64,000 nucleotides of DNA from Leptolinea sp964446955. GTDB taxonomy: Bacteria; Chloroflexota; Anaerolineae; Anaerolineales; Anaerolineaceae. A model generated the notes under the pieces. That model was not told the origin of the DNA. It saw only the letters and a program-made list of their open reading frames with translations, and did not search any database. Where the stretch lies: assembly GCA_964446955.1 (NCBI GenBank), contig CAYUQJ010000002.1:372001-436000 (forward strand). Reading direction: 5' to 3'. Shown here piece by piece: positions 8,098-16,489 of this stretch (position 1 is the first letter of the stretch; every line of letters begins with the position of its first letter). Position numbers and translations under genes: made by a program.

Positions 8098-8954
8098 ACA
8101 CCCTTTTTCAACAATCTAGCCAAATTGATATGGCAAAGCCGGGGGAAAAGGGCTTGTGCCACTTTCCCTCTGTTTCCTTTTTTGAGGATGTCTTTTCTTG
8201 CTGGCTTTGCCTCGTTCAAACAGCGCTCATTCCTCGGGAGGAACCTGGCTGCGCGCTCCTTGCGGAGCGTAGGCGCACATCAAACGAACCTGAGTCTGCG
8301 CCTTGACCGTTTGAATTGAGGCCCACGAACGGTGAGAACACGGCCAAATCTCACTGTCGCGATCTCAGCATTTCATTCAGATTTACTGAGATTCATCCGC
8401 AGCAATTCGCTGCGGTCGTGCTATGGGGTGCTGATCGACTTTTGGGGATTTCACGCATTCAGCAGCACCTGCCGGCGATCAATGTCCCCCTGGTCGCTCG
8501 GTTGGCTGGAATTAAAAAATCCAACGCGGCACCCAGTAGGAAATAAATGGCTCACGTTGGAATTACTTAAAAATCACTGTCTCACGTTATAAAGGCGACC
8601 TGCGCCTTGTTTATGTAATGTCATTATAGCACGCAAAAACGGGGTTGAAAAGTCTATTTTCATATCTGTAGAAAATCTCTTCACGCTTCCGATGTATGAA
8701 ATAAAGATATTGACTGGTATAGAAAAAATCTTTACACAGGTCGCAATGAAATGGTCGTGTATAGGCGGCCTTAACAGTGAGTCTAGCATGTCATCGGGCG
8801 TTCTAGAGCTCATCAGCCATAGCCGGTGGTCAAGAATTCTAATCTTATTTTAAGGAGACCTGGGGAGGAATCTACTTGCGGGCAAGGTACTATGATCATC
8901 TCAGGCCGATCACCTCCTTTTTCCTAAACTGTCAGGTAGCTAGATATTTCAATA
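8098..8954. other. Long non-coding region upstream of the integrase operon, possible origin/promoter region
   Basis: No convincing gene is seen here. The region holds several short hairpins: GCTCC-ttgc-GGAGC near 8256, and GCAGC-aattc-GCTGC near 8399. Two direct copies of CTCACGTT lie exactly 30 bp apart (8551-8558 and 8581-8588), a spacing of about three helical turns, as expected for protein-binding iterons or recombinase arm sites. The part after 8600 is A/T rich. It probably contains the promoter of the leftward operon and perhaps the element's origin. Confidence 0.4.
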
Positions 8955-9788
8955 TTATGGTTTCCCCTGAAGCATTAGGGCCTGCTCAAGCATCTGTTGG
9001 AACCTCTCAATTGGTGGTTCGGCGTTTATTTCAAATTCCGAGATAATATTTCCACTAACGATTTGTAGCGACCTGTCAGGTTGTACTAAATATAATTCTT
9101 TACCAATTATTAGACCATTTTGTTGATCAAAAAATAACGCCTCAATAGTCCGTATGCCCCCTTCTTCAATTTCATAGGAAAATTTCCACGCTTTACTTTC
9201 ATTATATGTGACTGCTTCTTGTTTGATATTCTGTCCTTCTTGAAAGTGGTTTGCGAAACTACCGGTGAAATCCACTTCAGTATTACTTGAATTACCTGAT
9301 CGGCCTGAAGTGATGTTGTACCAAATACCGTTTTGGTAAACAGCCTCTTGTTGAACCAGACCATCTAAAGTACTTACCCAGTTATAAGCTTCGATAAGCT
9401 GTTCATCTGAGTCAAAGCGATACCATTCTTCTTTTATTTGTGTATCCCTATATTCTTTCTTTAGGTTGTCAAAATAGATAACAGTATACTTTTTCTTTAT
9501 CCAGTCCGTCGTTTTTGTCATTTCTTGGAACATATTGAGGTAATCGCTAAAATTCTTTAGGACAGTGGCACGATCAACAATTAACAGGTCAGAATTGTCC
9601 GCACGATTAGATAGTGTTGGGGTAGATTGGCTACTTTGAGTTGATGTTGCATCTACCTCAGGTATTTCTGCGCTAACCACAGTGGAAGTTTCTATCATAG
9701 GAGTAGATGAAATATTTTCAGAAAATGCACAAGCAGATAAGGCAAATAAACTAATGACAACTATTCCAAACCTTATTATTGTCTTCAA
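8955..9788 (-). CDS. Hypothetical lipoprotein
   Basis: This 277-residue protein has a lipoprotein signal peptide with lipobox LSAC (cleavage before Cys20). A Ser/Thr-rich low-complexity linker follows to about residue 65, then a folded domain with many aromatic residues and short beta-type stretches. The product should be lipid-anchored outside the membrane. The domain (WYNITSGRSG, YNESKAWKFSYEI) resembles LolA/YcnE-like outer beta proteins in character only; I do not recognise a family. It is transcribed alone; a hairpin at 9836-9871 separates it from the small genes upstream. Confidence 0.75.
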   Translation of the reverse strand: MKTIIRFGIVVISLFALSACAFSENISSTPMIETSTVVSAEIPEVDATSTQSSQSTPTLSNRADNSDLLIVDRATVLKNFSDYLNMFQEMTKTTDWIKKKYTVIYFDNLKKEYRDTQIKEEWYRFDSDEQLIEAYNWVSTLDGLVQQEAVYQNGIWYNITSGRSGNSSNTEVDFTGSFANHFQEGQNIKQEAVTYNESKAWKFSYEIEEGGIRTIEALFFDQQNGLIIGKELYLVQPDRSLQIVSGNIISEFEINAEPPIERFQQMLEQALMLQGKP

Positions 9789-9835
9789 AGTAATTTTCCT
9801 TCGAATTTTGTGGAAACCCAGTTTATTTTAGCAAC

Positions 9836-9871
9836 CTCGTCTTCTTTGCTTTGTGCCGCAAAGAAGACGAG
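9836..9871. terminator. Perfect 13-bp hairpin between convergent-style units
   Basis: CTCGTCTTCTTTG (9836-9848) and CAAAGAAGACGAG (9859-9871) form a perfect 13-bp stem with a 10-nt loop. No strong U-run follows on either strand, so it may work as a Rho-independent stop only weakly, or protect mRNA ends. It sits downstream of the small leftward frame ending at 9897 and upstream of the lipoprotein gene. Confidence 0.55.
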
Positions 9872-9896
9872 ACCCCTTCCGTTTTATTGTGTGAGA

Positions 9897-10052
9897 TCAG
9901 CTTAATGGTACTGGCCACCAAATCGCAAAATCGGGCGCAGGATTCATGATTGTATAATTATATTTGGCATAATGTGAGCCGTTAACATACAGTTCATGTT
10001 CATTAGAGCACCCTCCCATATAAAAACAGTACCTGTGCTTCATTGTTTTCAA
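9897..10052 (-). CDS. Possible 51-residue protein, TTG start
   Basis: A TTG at 10052 is preceded by AGGAGA with 8-nt spacing and opens a 51-codon frame; a downstream ATG (10043) is in the same frame. The peptide contains GGCSNEHELYVNGSHYAKYN and ends in a proline/tryptophan-rich tail (FAIWWPVPLS). The good ribosome-binding site and a strong hairpin after its stop argue that it is expressed. No family is recognised; it might be a remnant of a longer secreted protein. Confidence 0.4.
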   Translation of the reverse strand: MKTMKHRYCFYMGGCSNEHELYVNGSHYAKYNYTIMNPAPDFAIWWPVPLS

Positions 10053-10080
10053 ATCAAATTCTCCTAAAGAGTATGGAATG

Positions 10081-10225
10081 TTATAGAAAAAACTTTACAA
10101 GGCCGGATTCTGTTGACATCTCATCGTAGTCAATGCCAAACTCGCATAGGCTCTGAGATGGCACTGCCAAATGGCCTTTATTAGCCACAAATGTCAATGG
10201 ATTATAATAAAATCGTACGACTTTT
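10081..10225 (-). pseudogene. Possible 3' fragment of a lost gene
   Basis: A 47-codon open frame on the minus strand has protein-like composition (for example NPLTFVANKGHLAVPSQSL and CEFGIDYDEMSTESGLV). It lacks a credible start and is closed upstream by TGA. It ends 28 nt before the start of the small frame at 10052, as neighbouring genes in an operon would. I read it as the C-terminal relic of a deleted or frameshifted gene, with low certainty. The rest of 10226-10770 shows no convincing gene. Confidence 0.25.
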
Positions 10226-10770
10226 CACAAGCTTTATCATGGAGCCCAGGTCACAATTTCTTTATGTCTTTTACCCCATTACTTTCACACTAACCACATC
10301 CCCAAGTGATCTGTGAGATGCCTTGGTTGAACCTAGATATGGACAGCGCAAAAAGCCCCCTACCTGGGATCATCCACCAGGGGGGACATGGGTGAGCAAG
10401 CAGGGGATGATTGAACATGCATATGGCGGAGGGGCGGGGGAGAATGGGTATAGAACCAATGGTGCTTGCTCCCTGAGGATCATAATCGAGGTCAACAACG
10501 GAAAGGTAGCGGGATCCATGTAATCATTCAATCGATCACCAGATTGAAAATTGTCACGGTAAACGACAGATACACTTTAAGCACAGCTCTGCCTTGACGT
10601 CTACAATTAAAGTCTTTAATCTCATGAGTTTCCACCATAAAGGCGGGAAGCCGTAGGGTAAAAGTCATAGAAAAAAGCATTACCTCGGCTACATGAATAA
10701 AATACAGAAAAAAATATAATAAAAAATACCGGGCCTAATTGATACACATATGATTTCTTTAGGGGAGTCG

Positions 10771-11853
10771 ATGATTGTACAGAGAAATAAAACGAGGGCT
10801 GTTGGAATATTGTTATTAGTATTTTGCCTTGCGGGGGGGCTGGCAATGGTCCTTTGGGCCTTGTTACATCCGACAACGAGCGAAAGCCAAAAAACGAGGC
10901 AGATAGAACAAGCAGTGGCAACGAATATCCCGCCCAGCCTCTTTCCTGTAACAACCAACGCACACGAAACAGCATCCCAATTTCAGGGAATACTATTGAT
11001 TGTTTCTAATGAAGTGGGAAAGGTATACCTCGCCAGCGGGGATAATCTGGAGCTGATTCAGATCAGTAGCACTGATGTTCATACTCCTGTTCCAGCGCTT
11101 TCCCCAGACGGAACGCAGATCGCATTCCGTGATCTGAATGGCTATTTGAATGTGTATGATATTTTAATTCAAGAAACCACAATTTACCCTCATGTGCTAA
11201 TGTCTGGTCTCAGGTCAATAGGTTGGTCCCCCGATGGAGAACAAATTGCCTATAGCTGTCCAAGCATGCCTTCCTATTTGTGTGTTTATACGCTAAAGAC
11301 CGAGAAAGTCGAAAGCTTTTCTCACATGAGTAATGAACAAACTGGAAGTATGGGCGGATATGCCTTTGCCGGCTGGAGTAGTGATAAAGAAAAAATAGGG
11401 TTATTGTACTATTCTGAGCCACCAGCAGCCATAGAGGGAGCACAAACGTATTATTCAGGCATGTTAAAAATCCTGAACTCGCGCACACAAACTGTGGCGG
11501 ACATACTCGCGGAAGGGAACCTTTCCGGCATACTGCATATTCAAGATGCTATGCTTTCAACGGATGGCTCAACATTCCTCTTTTCTGCGAAATCTGGTGA
11601 TTACACTGCCGTATATCAGGTCAATGTAGATGGAACCGGATTATCCCGGATAACTCCAGAGACTCTTCCGTTCAATATCACGCATCCGATCTGGAGACCG
11701 GATGGAAAAGGGTTTGTAGCATATGCTCCGGGGCAAGAAAGTAAATCAGTTAATCCGGTTTACCTACCGACATTTTTTGATCTCTCCGGGAACATCATTG
11801 GCCAGATAACCATTGATGAAGGGGGACAAGCATCATCCTGGGTTGGCAACTAG
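10771..11853 (+). CDS. TolB-like beta-propeller protein, membrane-anchored
   Basis: This 360-residue protein has one N-terminal transmembrane helix (GILLLVFCLAGGLAMVLWAL) and an extracellular region built of PD40/WD40-like repeats: PALSPDGTQIAF, IGWSPDGEQIAY, AMLSTDGSTFLF and PIWRPDGKGFVA. TolB-type propellers on the outer face usually bind proteins or peptides. Start choice: the ATG at 10771 has AGGGGAG just upstream; an in-frame ATG at 10750 lacks one. A related lipoprotein occurs at 26180. The role is unknown. Confidence 0.8.
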   Translation: MIVQRNKTRAVGILLLVFCLAGGLAMVLWALLHPTTSESQKTRQIEQAVATNIPPSLFPVTTNAHETASQFQGILLIVSNEVGKVYLASGDNLELIQISSTDVHTPVPALSPDGTQIAFRDLNGYLNVYDILIQETTIYPHVLMSGLRSIGWSPDGEQIAYSCPSMPSYLCVYTLKTEKVESFSHMSNEQTGSMGGYAFAGWSSDKEKIGLLYYSEPPAAIEGAQTYYSGMLKILNSRTQTVADILAEGNLSGILHIQDAMLSTDGSTFLFSAKSGDYTAVYQVNVDGTGLSRITPETLPFNITHPIWRPDGKGFVAYAPGQESKSVNPVYLPTFFDLSGNIIGQITIDEGGQASSWVGN

Positions 11854-11886
11854 CAACGGAAATATCGAGAATTCAGGAGGTTCAAA

Positions 11887-12472
11887 ATGACAAAAAAGGA
11901 ATGGTTGATCAGTATCACGGTCGGTATCGTCCTCGGCATGCTTGGCGGCCTTCTGGGTCTGGTTCATCTACCAGGCATTCCCAATGAAAACCACTCCTAA
12001 CATGAGACAGATGGGCAAGACAATCTTGCTCACCATGTGCGGCATTGTGAGCCTTGGGTTGATAGTGTGGGCATTCTTTTATATTATCCAAAACAATTGT
12101 GCTGCCGGTTCACAAGGCTGCCCAAGTCTACCGTGGGACTTGGTGCCCCCCTTTGTGGCTCTAGGATTCTGGGTGGTAGGAATATCAGCAGGATATTTGA
12201 AACAACCTGTTTCGATCGTCTTCTTTTTCTTGCTTAGCTCAGCAACACTGGCAATTGGCCTGCTTTCTGGTTTTGGTAATGACCTTGCTGGTCGATTGTT
12301 CTACATCTTTCTTGCCTGGATGTCGCCGGTTTTACTCCAATTCCATCTCGTTTGGGCGATGCTTCCAAGACGGCGTTTTGAAAGAGAAATCCTACGTGGA
12401 TTGTACTTACTCGCCAGTGTGTGGTCGTTTCCTTTTTTTATCTATCCCATTACTTTAGTTTTCGCTAACTGA
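11887..12472 (+). pseudogene. Polytopic membrane protein gene broken by a one-base frameshift
   Basis: AGGAGG precedes an ATG at 11887 that opens a 37-codon frame (MTKKEWLISITVGIVLGMLG...) ending at 12000. A second frame runs from about 11942 to 12472 and encodes about 175 residues with four or five hydrophobic segments. Deleting one T in 'atgcttggcggcc' would join them into a single protein of about 194 residues, in which the first helix reads IVLGMLAAFWVWFIYQ without interruption. That makes a frameshift, or a sequencing error, the best explanation. If the second frame is translated alone, it would start at ATG 11984 (MKTTPNM). The family is unknown. Confidence 0.65.
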
Positions 12473-12491
12473 TTGGGGCCGCACCAAATAG

Positions 12492-12551
12492 AATGGGCCC
12501 AAACCGTGGTAAGCTTGTTTTCCCGAACAAATACCATGAGGTGAGCCCATT
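12492..12551. repeat. Back-to-back IS ends
   Basis: AATGGGCCCAAACCGTGGTA (12492-12511) resembles the right end of the adjacent insertion sequence. About 20 bp later, the left end TACCATGAGGTGAGCCCATT (12532-12551) begins. The two face each other as a right end joined to a left end, the arrangement found in IS circles and tandem copies. Confidence 0.45.
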
Positions 12552-13886
12552 ACTGCCATCGATCATACCATGACTCTCCTGGTCGCTTTGACCCAAAATC
12601 TACCCGTAGGAACCAATCTCGCACTTTTACAATTTATGTGGATGCTGGTCAGTGGGGCGTTATTGCCGCAGCGTGGGGCGCTTTTCCCAGCGCTCAAAGC
12701 GATTGGCATATCCGACCAGGCGGTTCGACGGGCATGGATGGCGTTTCGCAGAGGCGCCTGGCAAACTGCGGCTTTGTTACCGCTCTGGGAGGCCCAAATC
12801 GTGGGTCTACCGGACTGGCAAACGCATCGCCATGAAGGGTACCGAGCCATCGTGGTCGATACAACTGCCTTTTGGCGACCCGCTTTGCAGAATTGTCCCA
12901 GCAAGCACTACCATCCTGGCGCCAAGCGTGCCTTACCAGCGGTGGTTTTTGGCATCGTGGGGGAAGTCGGTGACATCGGTGGGCGACGCGTCGCCTGTCC
13001 ACGCCGCTTTGAGCGGGTTCACCCTAAGGATCCCAGGGAGTGTCGTTTATGGGCTGACCTGCTGCGCCAGCTCAAGAAGACCCTGGCGGCGGATGAAATC
13101 GTGGTGGTGGACGCCGGGGTCAAAGTAAGTGATTTGCAGGAGGCTCAGATCGAGCGGTACGTGGTACGTCTGGCGACCAATTTCACGGCCCGGCGGAATT
13201 TTCTGCCTGAATACCTGGGCAAAGGACGTAAACCGGTGTATGGGGAACGTATTCGACCACTCGAACGCCAGTATAAGGACAAAATCCTGGCGAAATCGCC
13301 CCCTGACCGGGAGGAAAACTGGGAGGAAGCAGGGAGCCAAATGCGCGCTGAAATCTGGGAAGGGGTTGTGTTGCCTGATGTCACCCCAAGTGAAAATGCC
13401 AAGACCTTCAACGTTTATGTCATTTATGACCCAGCTTATGACACCCCCTGGGTCCTGGCCATCCCGCTTAAGTTGAAGGCTGCCACAGTCAAAGCCATCT
13501 ACCAGGACCGCTGGCCCGTCGAACAGATCCCTCTGGCGGCTAAACAGATGGTCGGGGCTCACCGTCAGTTCGTGTGGGCAGATGAAAGCATCCAACGCTT
13601 GCCCGAATTGGCTTTGCTGGCCGGTTCCATCTTGACTTTCCTGGCGGCAACAGCCCCCCTGGCACCCACTGGTTTCTGGGACCGCCAACCCAAAAGAACG
13701 CCGGGACGCTTTCGTCGTTGCCTGATGGGTAAACCATTTCCGCAAAGTTATCCTTTGCCAGGGCAACTTCGCAAAAAAGCCTCGTTCACCGCGCATTTAC
13801 CCAAGGGAATCCTGGCTCCACGGCATAAAACGGTCGATTTGATCTCTGCTTCGACGCCCTGAAACATAAAATGGGCTCAATTGGTA
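12532..13886 (+). mobile_element. IS4-type insertion sequence
   Basis: Imperfect terminal inverted repeats enclose one transposase gene: left TACCATGAGGTGAGCCCATT (12532-12551), right AATGGGCTCAATTGGTA (13870-13886, reverse complement TACCAATTGAGCCCATT). The element is about 1.36 kb. A target-site duplication was not identified. The insertion lies just upstream of a sensor kinase gene that lacks a normal start. Confidence 0.7.
12570..13862 (+). CDS. IS4-type DDE transposase
   Basis: This 430-residue DDE transposase has catalytic-type aspartates in IVVDTTAF and IVVVDAGVKV. Its C-terminal YQDRWPVEQIPLAAKQ exactly fits the Y-(2)-R-(3)-E-(6)-K signature of the IS4 superfamily. The gene fills the element between its inverted repeats and has no visible frameshift, so the element may be active. 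Part of the C-terminus is Pro/Arg rich (PKRTPGRFRRC). Confidence 0.85.
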   Translation: MTLLVALTQNLPVGTNLALLQFMWMLVSGALLPQRGALFPALKAIGISDQAVRRAWMAFRRGAWQTAALLPLWEAQIVGLPDWQTHRHEGYRAIVVDTTAFWRPALQNCPSKHYHPGAKRALPAVVFGIVGEVGDIGGRRVACPRRFERVHPKDPRECRLWADLLRQLKKTLAADEIVVVDAGVKVSDLQEAQIERYVVRLATNFTARRNFLPEYLGKGRKPVYGERIRPLERQYKDKILAKSPPDREENWEEAGSQMRAEIWEGVVLPDVTPSENAKTFNVYVIYDPAYDTPWVLAIPLKLKAATVKAIYQDRWPVEQIPLAAKQMVGAHRQFVWADESIQRLPELALLAGSILTFLAATAPLAPTGFWDRQPKRTPGRFRRCLMGKPFPQSYPLPGQLRKKASFTAHLPKGILAPRHKTVDLISASTP

Positions 13887-13947
13887 AGGTTCTGGGCTTC
13901 CGGGTTTCACCCCGGTCGTTTGGTTATCCGGTTTTAGCAGAAAGTAA

Positions 13948-15687
13948 AGCATTACAGTTCTTCAAGATCTAGGCTGGTTTTCTTATTTGCGATCAGGTGT
14001 GCGCTTTACGGTCGCTATGTCTCTCGTCGTTGTCATCATCTTGATGAGCATCCAATTTCGCCGTCACTCCCAATTGGTAACCCGATTTCGTGTACGCCTT
14101 GTTCTAGCCGGCGCTGTACTCGCTTTTGCGCCTTTTTTATTGTTATCTCTCCTTCCCAGCCTCTTTAGTTCAGCGTTTATCCCTTTCGAGATGAATTTTG
14201 CCTGGTTAGTTATTATTCCGTTGTCTTACGGCTACTCAATCGCCAGTCAATATTTTCTTGGAAGCGAGAGAGTTTTTGTCAGGATCATTACATATTATTT
14301 AGCTTCAGTTCTGTTTGCCGGCGGTTATCTGATTGCTTCTGATATTGTGAGCTTTCTTGTCCCAGATTGGGCGAATTTTTGGGCTTGGGCCATCGCAGGA
14401 ATTGGAATGATCCTCCTGTTCTTGATCGCCCGTGTTAACCAAATTATTCGTCAAATCGCCACCTGGATTCTTTACGGTAATGATACAAGCCAATTAGAGT
14501 TGTTAACCCAAATGACCGATTCATTGGGCCTAGTAATGAATCGAGAAAGGTTGCGGCAAATCCTTGTCAATGAACTTGCTACAATTATTCCGGCAACGGG
14601 GGTTGCACTCTTATTAAAATCGGATGCGGGTTTGTTGGACTTACAAGGATTGAAAGGTTTTGATTGGCAACCATCAGAGGGTTTTCATTTGCCTGCAAAC
14701 GGTAAGTTGGTGAATTTTCTGAAAACTCAAAATACAATCGTAGAGAATTATCAAGTTCAAAAGACGTTAGCCCAAGCACCTTTGGTTCGTGAAGAACACG
14801 AAATATTAAACATACAAGACATAGGATTATGGATCCCATTGGTCTCTGGAGACGAATTGCACGGTTTATTGGTTATTGGGTGCAAACCGGGAGGTGTTCT
14901 TTATAACGCAAACGACCGGCAAGTGTGGCTTATTTTTGCCCATCAAGCGGGTGTAGCTGCCCACAATCTATTTCTAACAGAAAATTTGTCGATCAGCCGA
15001 AGCGAACTGTCTCGCGCCCACCAACAGCTTCTTTACGCAAGAGAACAAGAACGGCGGCAAATTGCTTATGAACTGCACGATAATGCCGTTCAGCAGCTTT
15101 TGGGCATCAACTTTCAAGTGGTTGCACTTCAACGAAAGATCCACCAACTTGAGCTCACCGGAGCTATGAACGCTGCTACGATAGCCCCAGGGCTTGATGC
15201 TTTGCACGAGGAAATTCTGCGAGTTACTTCTCAATTGCGCGATATGATTGGAGAGCTCCGACCGGCCGGTTTGGAAGAATTCGGATTTGGTAGCGCATTA
15301 GAAAGTTTTGTTAACAAATTGAAGCGGCAGACCGGGCATACCTTTCCCCAAATAAAATTGGATATTGACCAAAATGGCCATGAACTTCCTGATTCTGTCA
15401 AAATTTGTCTCTTCCGTGTTTCACAAGAATTATTGCGAAATTCTTTGAAACATGCCAATGCCAGGCAAATCCAATTAACCATGACTTGCAGGAATAATGA
15501 AATTGTATTTATGGCACAGGATGATGGATGCGGTTTTATCCTTCCAGAGCGGCTGAGTGAGCTTACGCAGGCGAACCATTATGGCCTGGTAAGCATCGCT
15601 GAACGTGTGGTATGGGTGAATGGGCAACTGGAAATTCAATCTCAACCCGGTGAGGGCACCCAAATCCGTGTGCGGATCCCACTATGA
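13948..15687 (+). CDS. NarL-type sensor histidine kinase with GAF domain, 5' end missing
   Basis: The frame is open from a stop at about 13945; the first plausible start is TTG at 13987 (566 residues). About four to five hydrophobic segments occupy the first 170 residues, a GAF domain lies at about 180-330, then a HisKA_3 domain with the phospho-His in QERRQIAYELHDNAVQQLLG, and a HATPase_c domain (ELLRNSLKHANA, DDGCGF, GLVSIAERV). It phosphorylates the adjacent response regulator. Related kinases have extra N-terminal membrane or sensor segments, and an IS lies directly upstream. I infer that the insertion removed the native start and promoter, so sensing may be altered or the gene may depend on IS-borne transcription. 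Confidence 0.85.
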   Translation, partial: SITVLQDLGWFSYLRSGVRFTVAMSLVVVIILMSIQFRRHSQLVTRFRVRLVLAGAVLAFAPFLLLSLLPSLFSSAFIPFEMNFAWLVIIPLSYGYSIASQYFLGSERVFVRIITYYLASVLFAGGYLIASDIVSFLVPDWANFWAWAIAGIGMILLFLIARVNQIIRQIATWILYGNDTSQLELLTQMTDSLGLVMNRERLRQILVNELATIIPATGVALLLKSDAGLLDLQGLKGFDWQPSEGFHLPANGKLVNFLKTQNTIVENYQVQKTLAQAPLVREEHEILNIQDIGLWIPLVSGDELHGLLVIGCKPGGVLYNANDRQVWLIFAHQAGVAAHNLFLTENLSISRSELSRAHQQLLYAREQERRQIAYELHDNAVQQLLGINFQVVALQRKIHQLELTGAMNAATIAPGLDALHEEILRVTSQLRDMIGELRPAGLEEFGFGSALESFVNKLKRQTGHTFPQIKLDIDQNGHELPDSVKICLFRVSQELLRNSLKHANARQIQLTMTCRNNEIVFMAQDDGCGFILPERLSELTQANHYGLVSIAERVVWVNGQLEIQSQPGEGTQIRVRIPL

Positions 15688-15713
15688 ATTCGTTGAGCGC
15701 AGGAGAAAACAAA

Positions 15714-16346
15714 ATGGTTCGAATATTATTAGCAGACGACCACCCATTGATTCGGGCAGGATTGCGTACGACGCTTGAGCAAGAGGAAAATCTAATTGTT
15801 ATTGGCGAAGCCATTGACGGGGTGCAAACAATTAACCTTTGTCGAGAGCTTACGCCAGACATTCTCCTTCTAGACCTGAGTATGCCCGGACCCTCTCCCG
15901 CTACTACCGTACGCCGGATCACGGATGAATGTCCAGAAATTAAGATCATCATTTTGAGCGCATTTGATGATGAGGTATATGTCCGTAACTTGATCGGCTT
16001 AGGCATAACCGGATATATCTTGAAAGATGAGGCGCCCGAATCCTTAATTCGGGCAATACGCGTATCTTTGGAGGGGGGGGCCTGGTTCAGCCGCCGGATC
16101 ATCGATGTCCTGGCCAAGCCAGGTGTTGAAGTAGGCTACCCAGAAGTCAACAATCATCTCACCGATCGCGAGAATGAGGTATTGCATTTGATGGCAAAAG
16201 GACTTACAAACATCCAAATTGCCGACACTTTAGCAATTGCGGAAGGTACTGTTAAAAATCACCTGGTAAATATTTACCAAAAACTGGGTGTTCATTCGCG
16301 TGCTGAGGCCGTTGCCTGGGTCTGGCAGCAAGGTGGAGAAAAGTAA
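15714..16346 (+). CDS. NarL/FixJ-family response regulator
   Basis: This response regulator has a receiver domain with acidic pocket (DD at 8-9), phospho-acceptor Asp54 (LLLDLSMPGP) and conserved Lys in GYILKDEAP. It ends in a LuxR-type HTH (LTDRENEVLHLMAKG...GTVKNHLVNIYQKL). It partners the kinase immediately upstream. The longer frame from 15684 begins with an ATGA overlap with the kinase stop, but AGGAG lies 8 nt before the ATG at 15714, and that start begins exactly at the domain (MVRILLADDHP). The targets are unknown; the downstream GT39 gene is a candidate. Confidence 0.92.
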   Translation: MVRILLADDHPLIRAGLRTTLEQEENLIVIGEAIDGVQTINLCRELTPDILLLDLSMPGPSPATTVRRITDECPEIKIIILSAFDDEVYVRNLIGLGITGYILKDEAPESLIRAIRVSLEGGAWFSRRIIDVLAKPGVEVGYPEVNNHLTDRENEVLHLMAKGLTNIQIADTLAIAEGTVKNHLVNIYQKLGVHSRAEAVAWVWQQGGEK

Positions 16347-16421
16347 AAGCAGAAAAAAGCGACTTCTTCAACGACCGATCATTTTTCATATATGGGTCTT
16401 TTAGGAACTCGATTTTCTATA

Positions 16422-16437
16422 GTATCAGAAATGATAC
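16422..16437. promoter_or_regulatory. Short palindrome upstream of the GT39 gene
   Basis: GTATCA-gaaa-TGATAC forms a perfect 6-bp inverted repeat beside a CTATAGT stretch that could serve as a -10 box. It lies 53 bp before the likely start codon at 16490, so it may be an operator, for instance for the adjacent NarL-type regulator. Position and symmetry are the only evidence. Confidence 0.3.
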
Positions 16438-16489
16438 AATGCTCTTCGGAACATATCCGAATAAAAACGGATGGATTTCTAGGTTCTAT

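Larger units (their letters stand above)
1494..8954 (-). mobile_element. Integrated element with serine recombinase, prim-pol and tyrosine recombinase (right border uncertain)
   Basis: Leftward genes from 8097 to 1494 form one tightly packed set: tyrosine recombinase, 62-residue protein, primase-polymerase/helicase, excisionase-like HTH, membrane HTH protein, serine recombinase. The left border lies in the DUF35 gene, close to 1510-1525, where homology to the DUF35 family stops. No matching DUF35 tail was recognised to the right, so the right border is unknown. The given end is only the end of the non-coding region upstream of the integrase. No capsid, portal or conjugation gene is present, so it resembles a satellite or small integrative plasmid rather than a complete phage. 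Confidence 0.6.

Noticed and set aside
8574..8813. Leftward 79-codon frame in the region upstream of the integrase
   Set aside because: Its composition is unlike a protein, it lacks a ribosome-binding site and overlaps the repeats and A/T-rich tract.
10323..10523. Rightward 66-codon frame rich in Gly/Pro
   Set aside because: No ribosome-binding site, unusual composition and no neighbour; probably chance.
12563..13796. Long minus-strand frames inside the IS4-type element
   Set aside because: They mirror the intact transposase on the plus strand and have no protein-like motif.
16360..16390. Right border (attR) of the element at CGACCGAT near 16372
   Set aside because: It shares only eight bases with the left border and no DUF35 tail follows.
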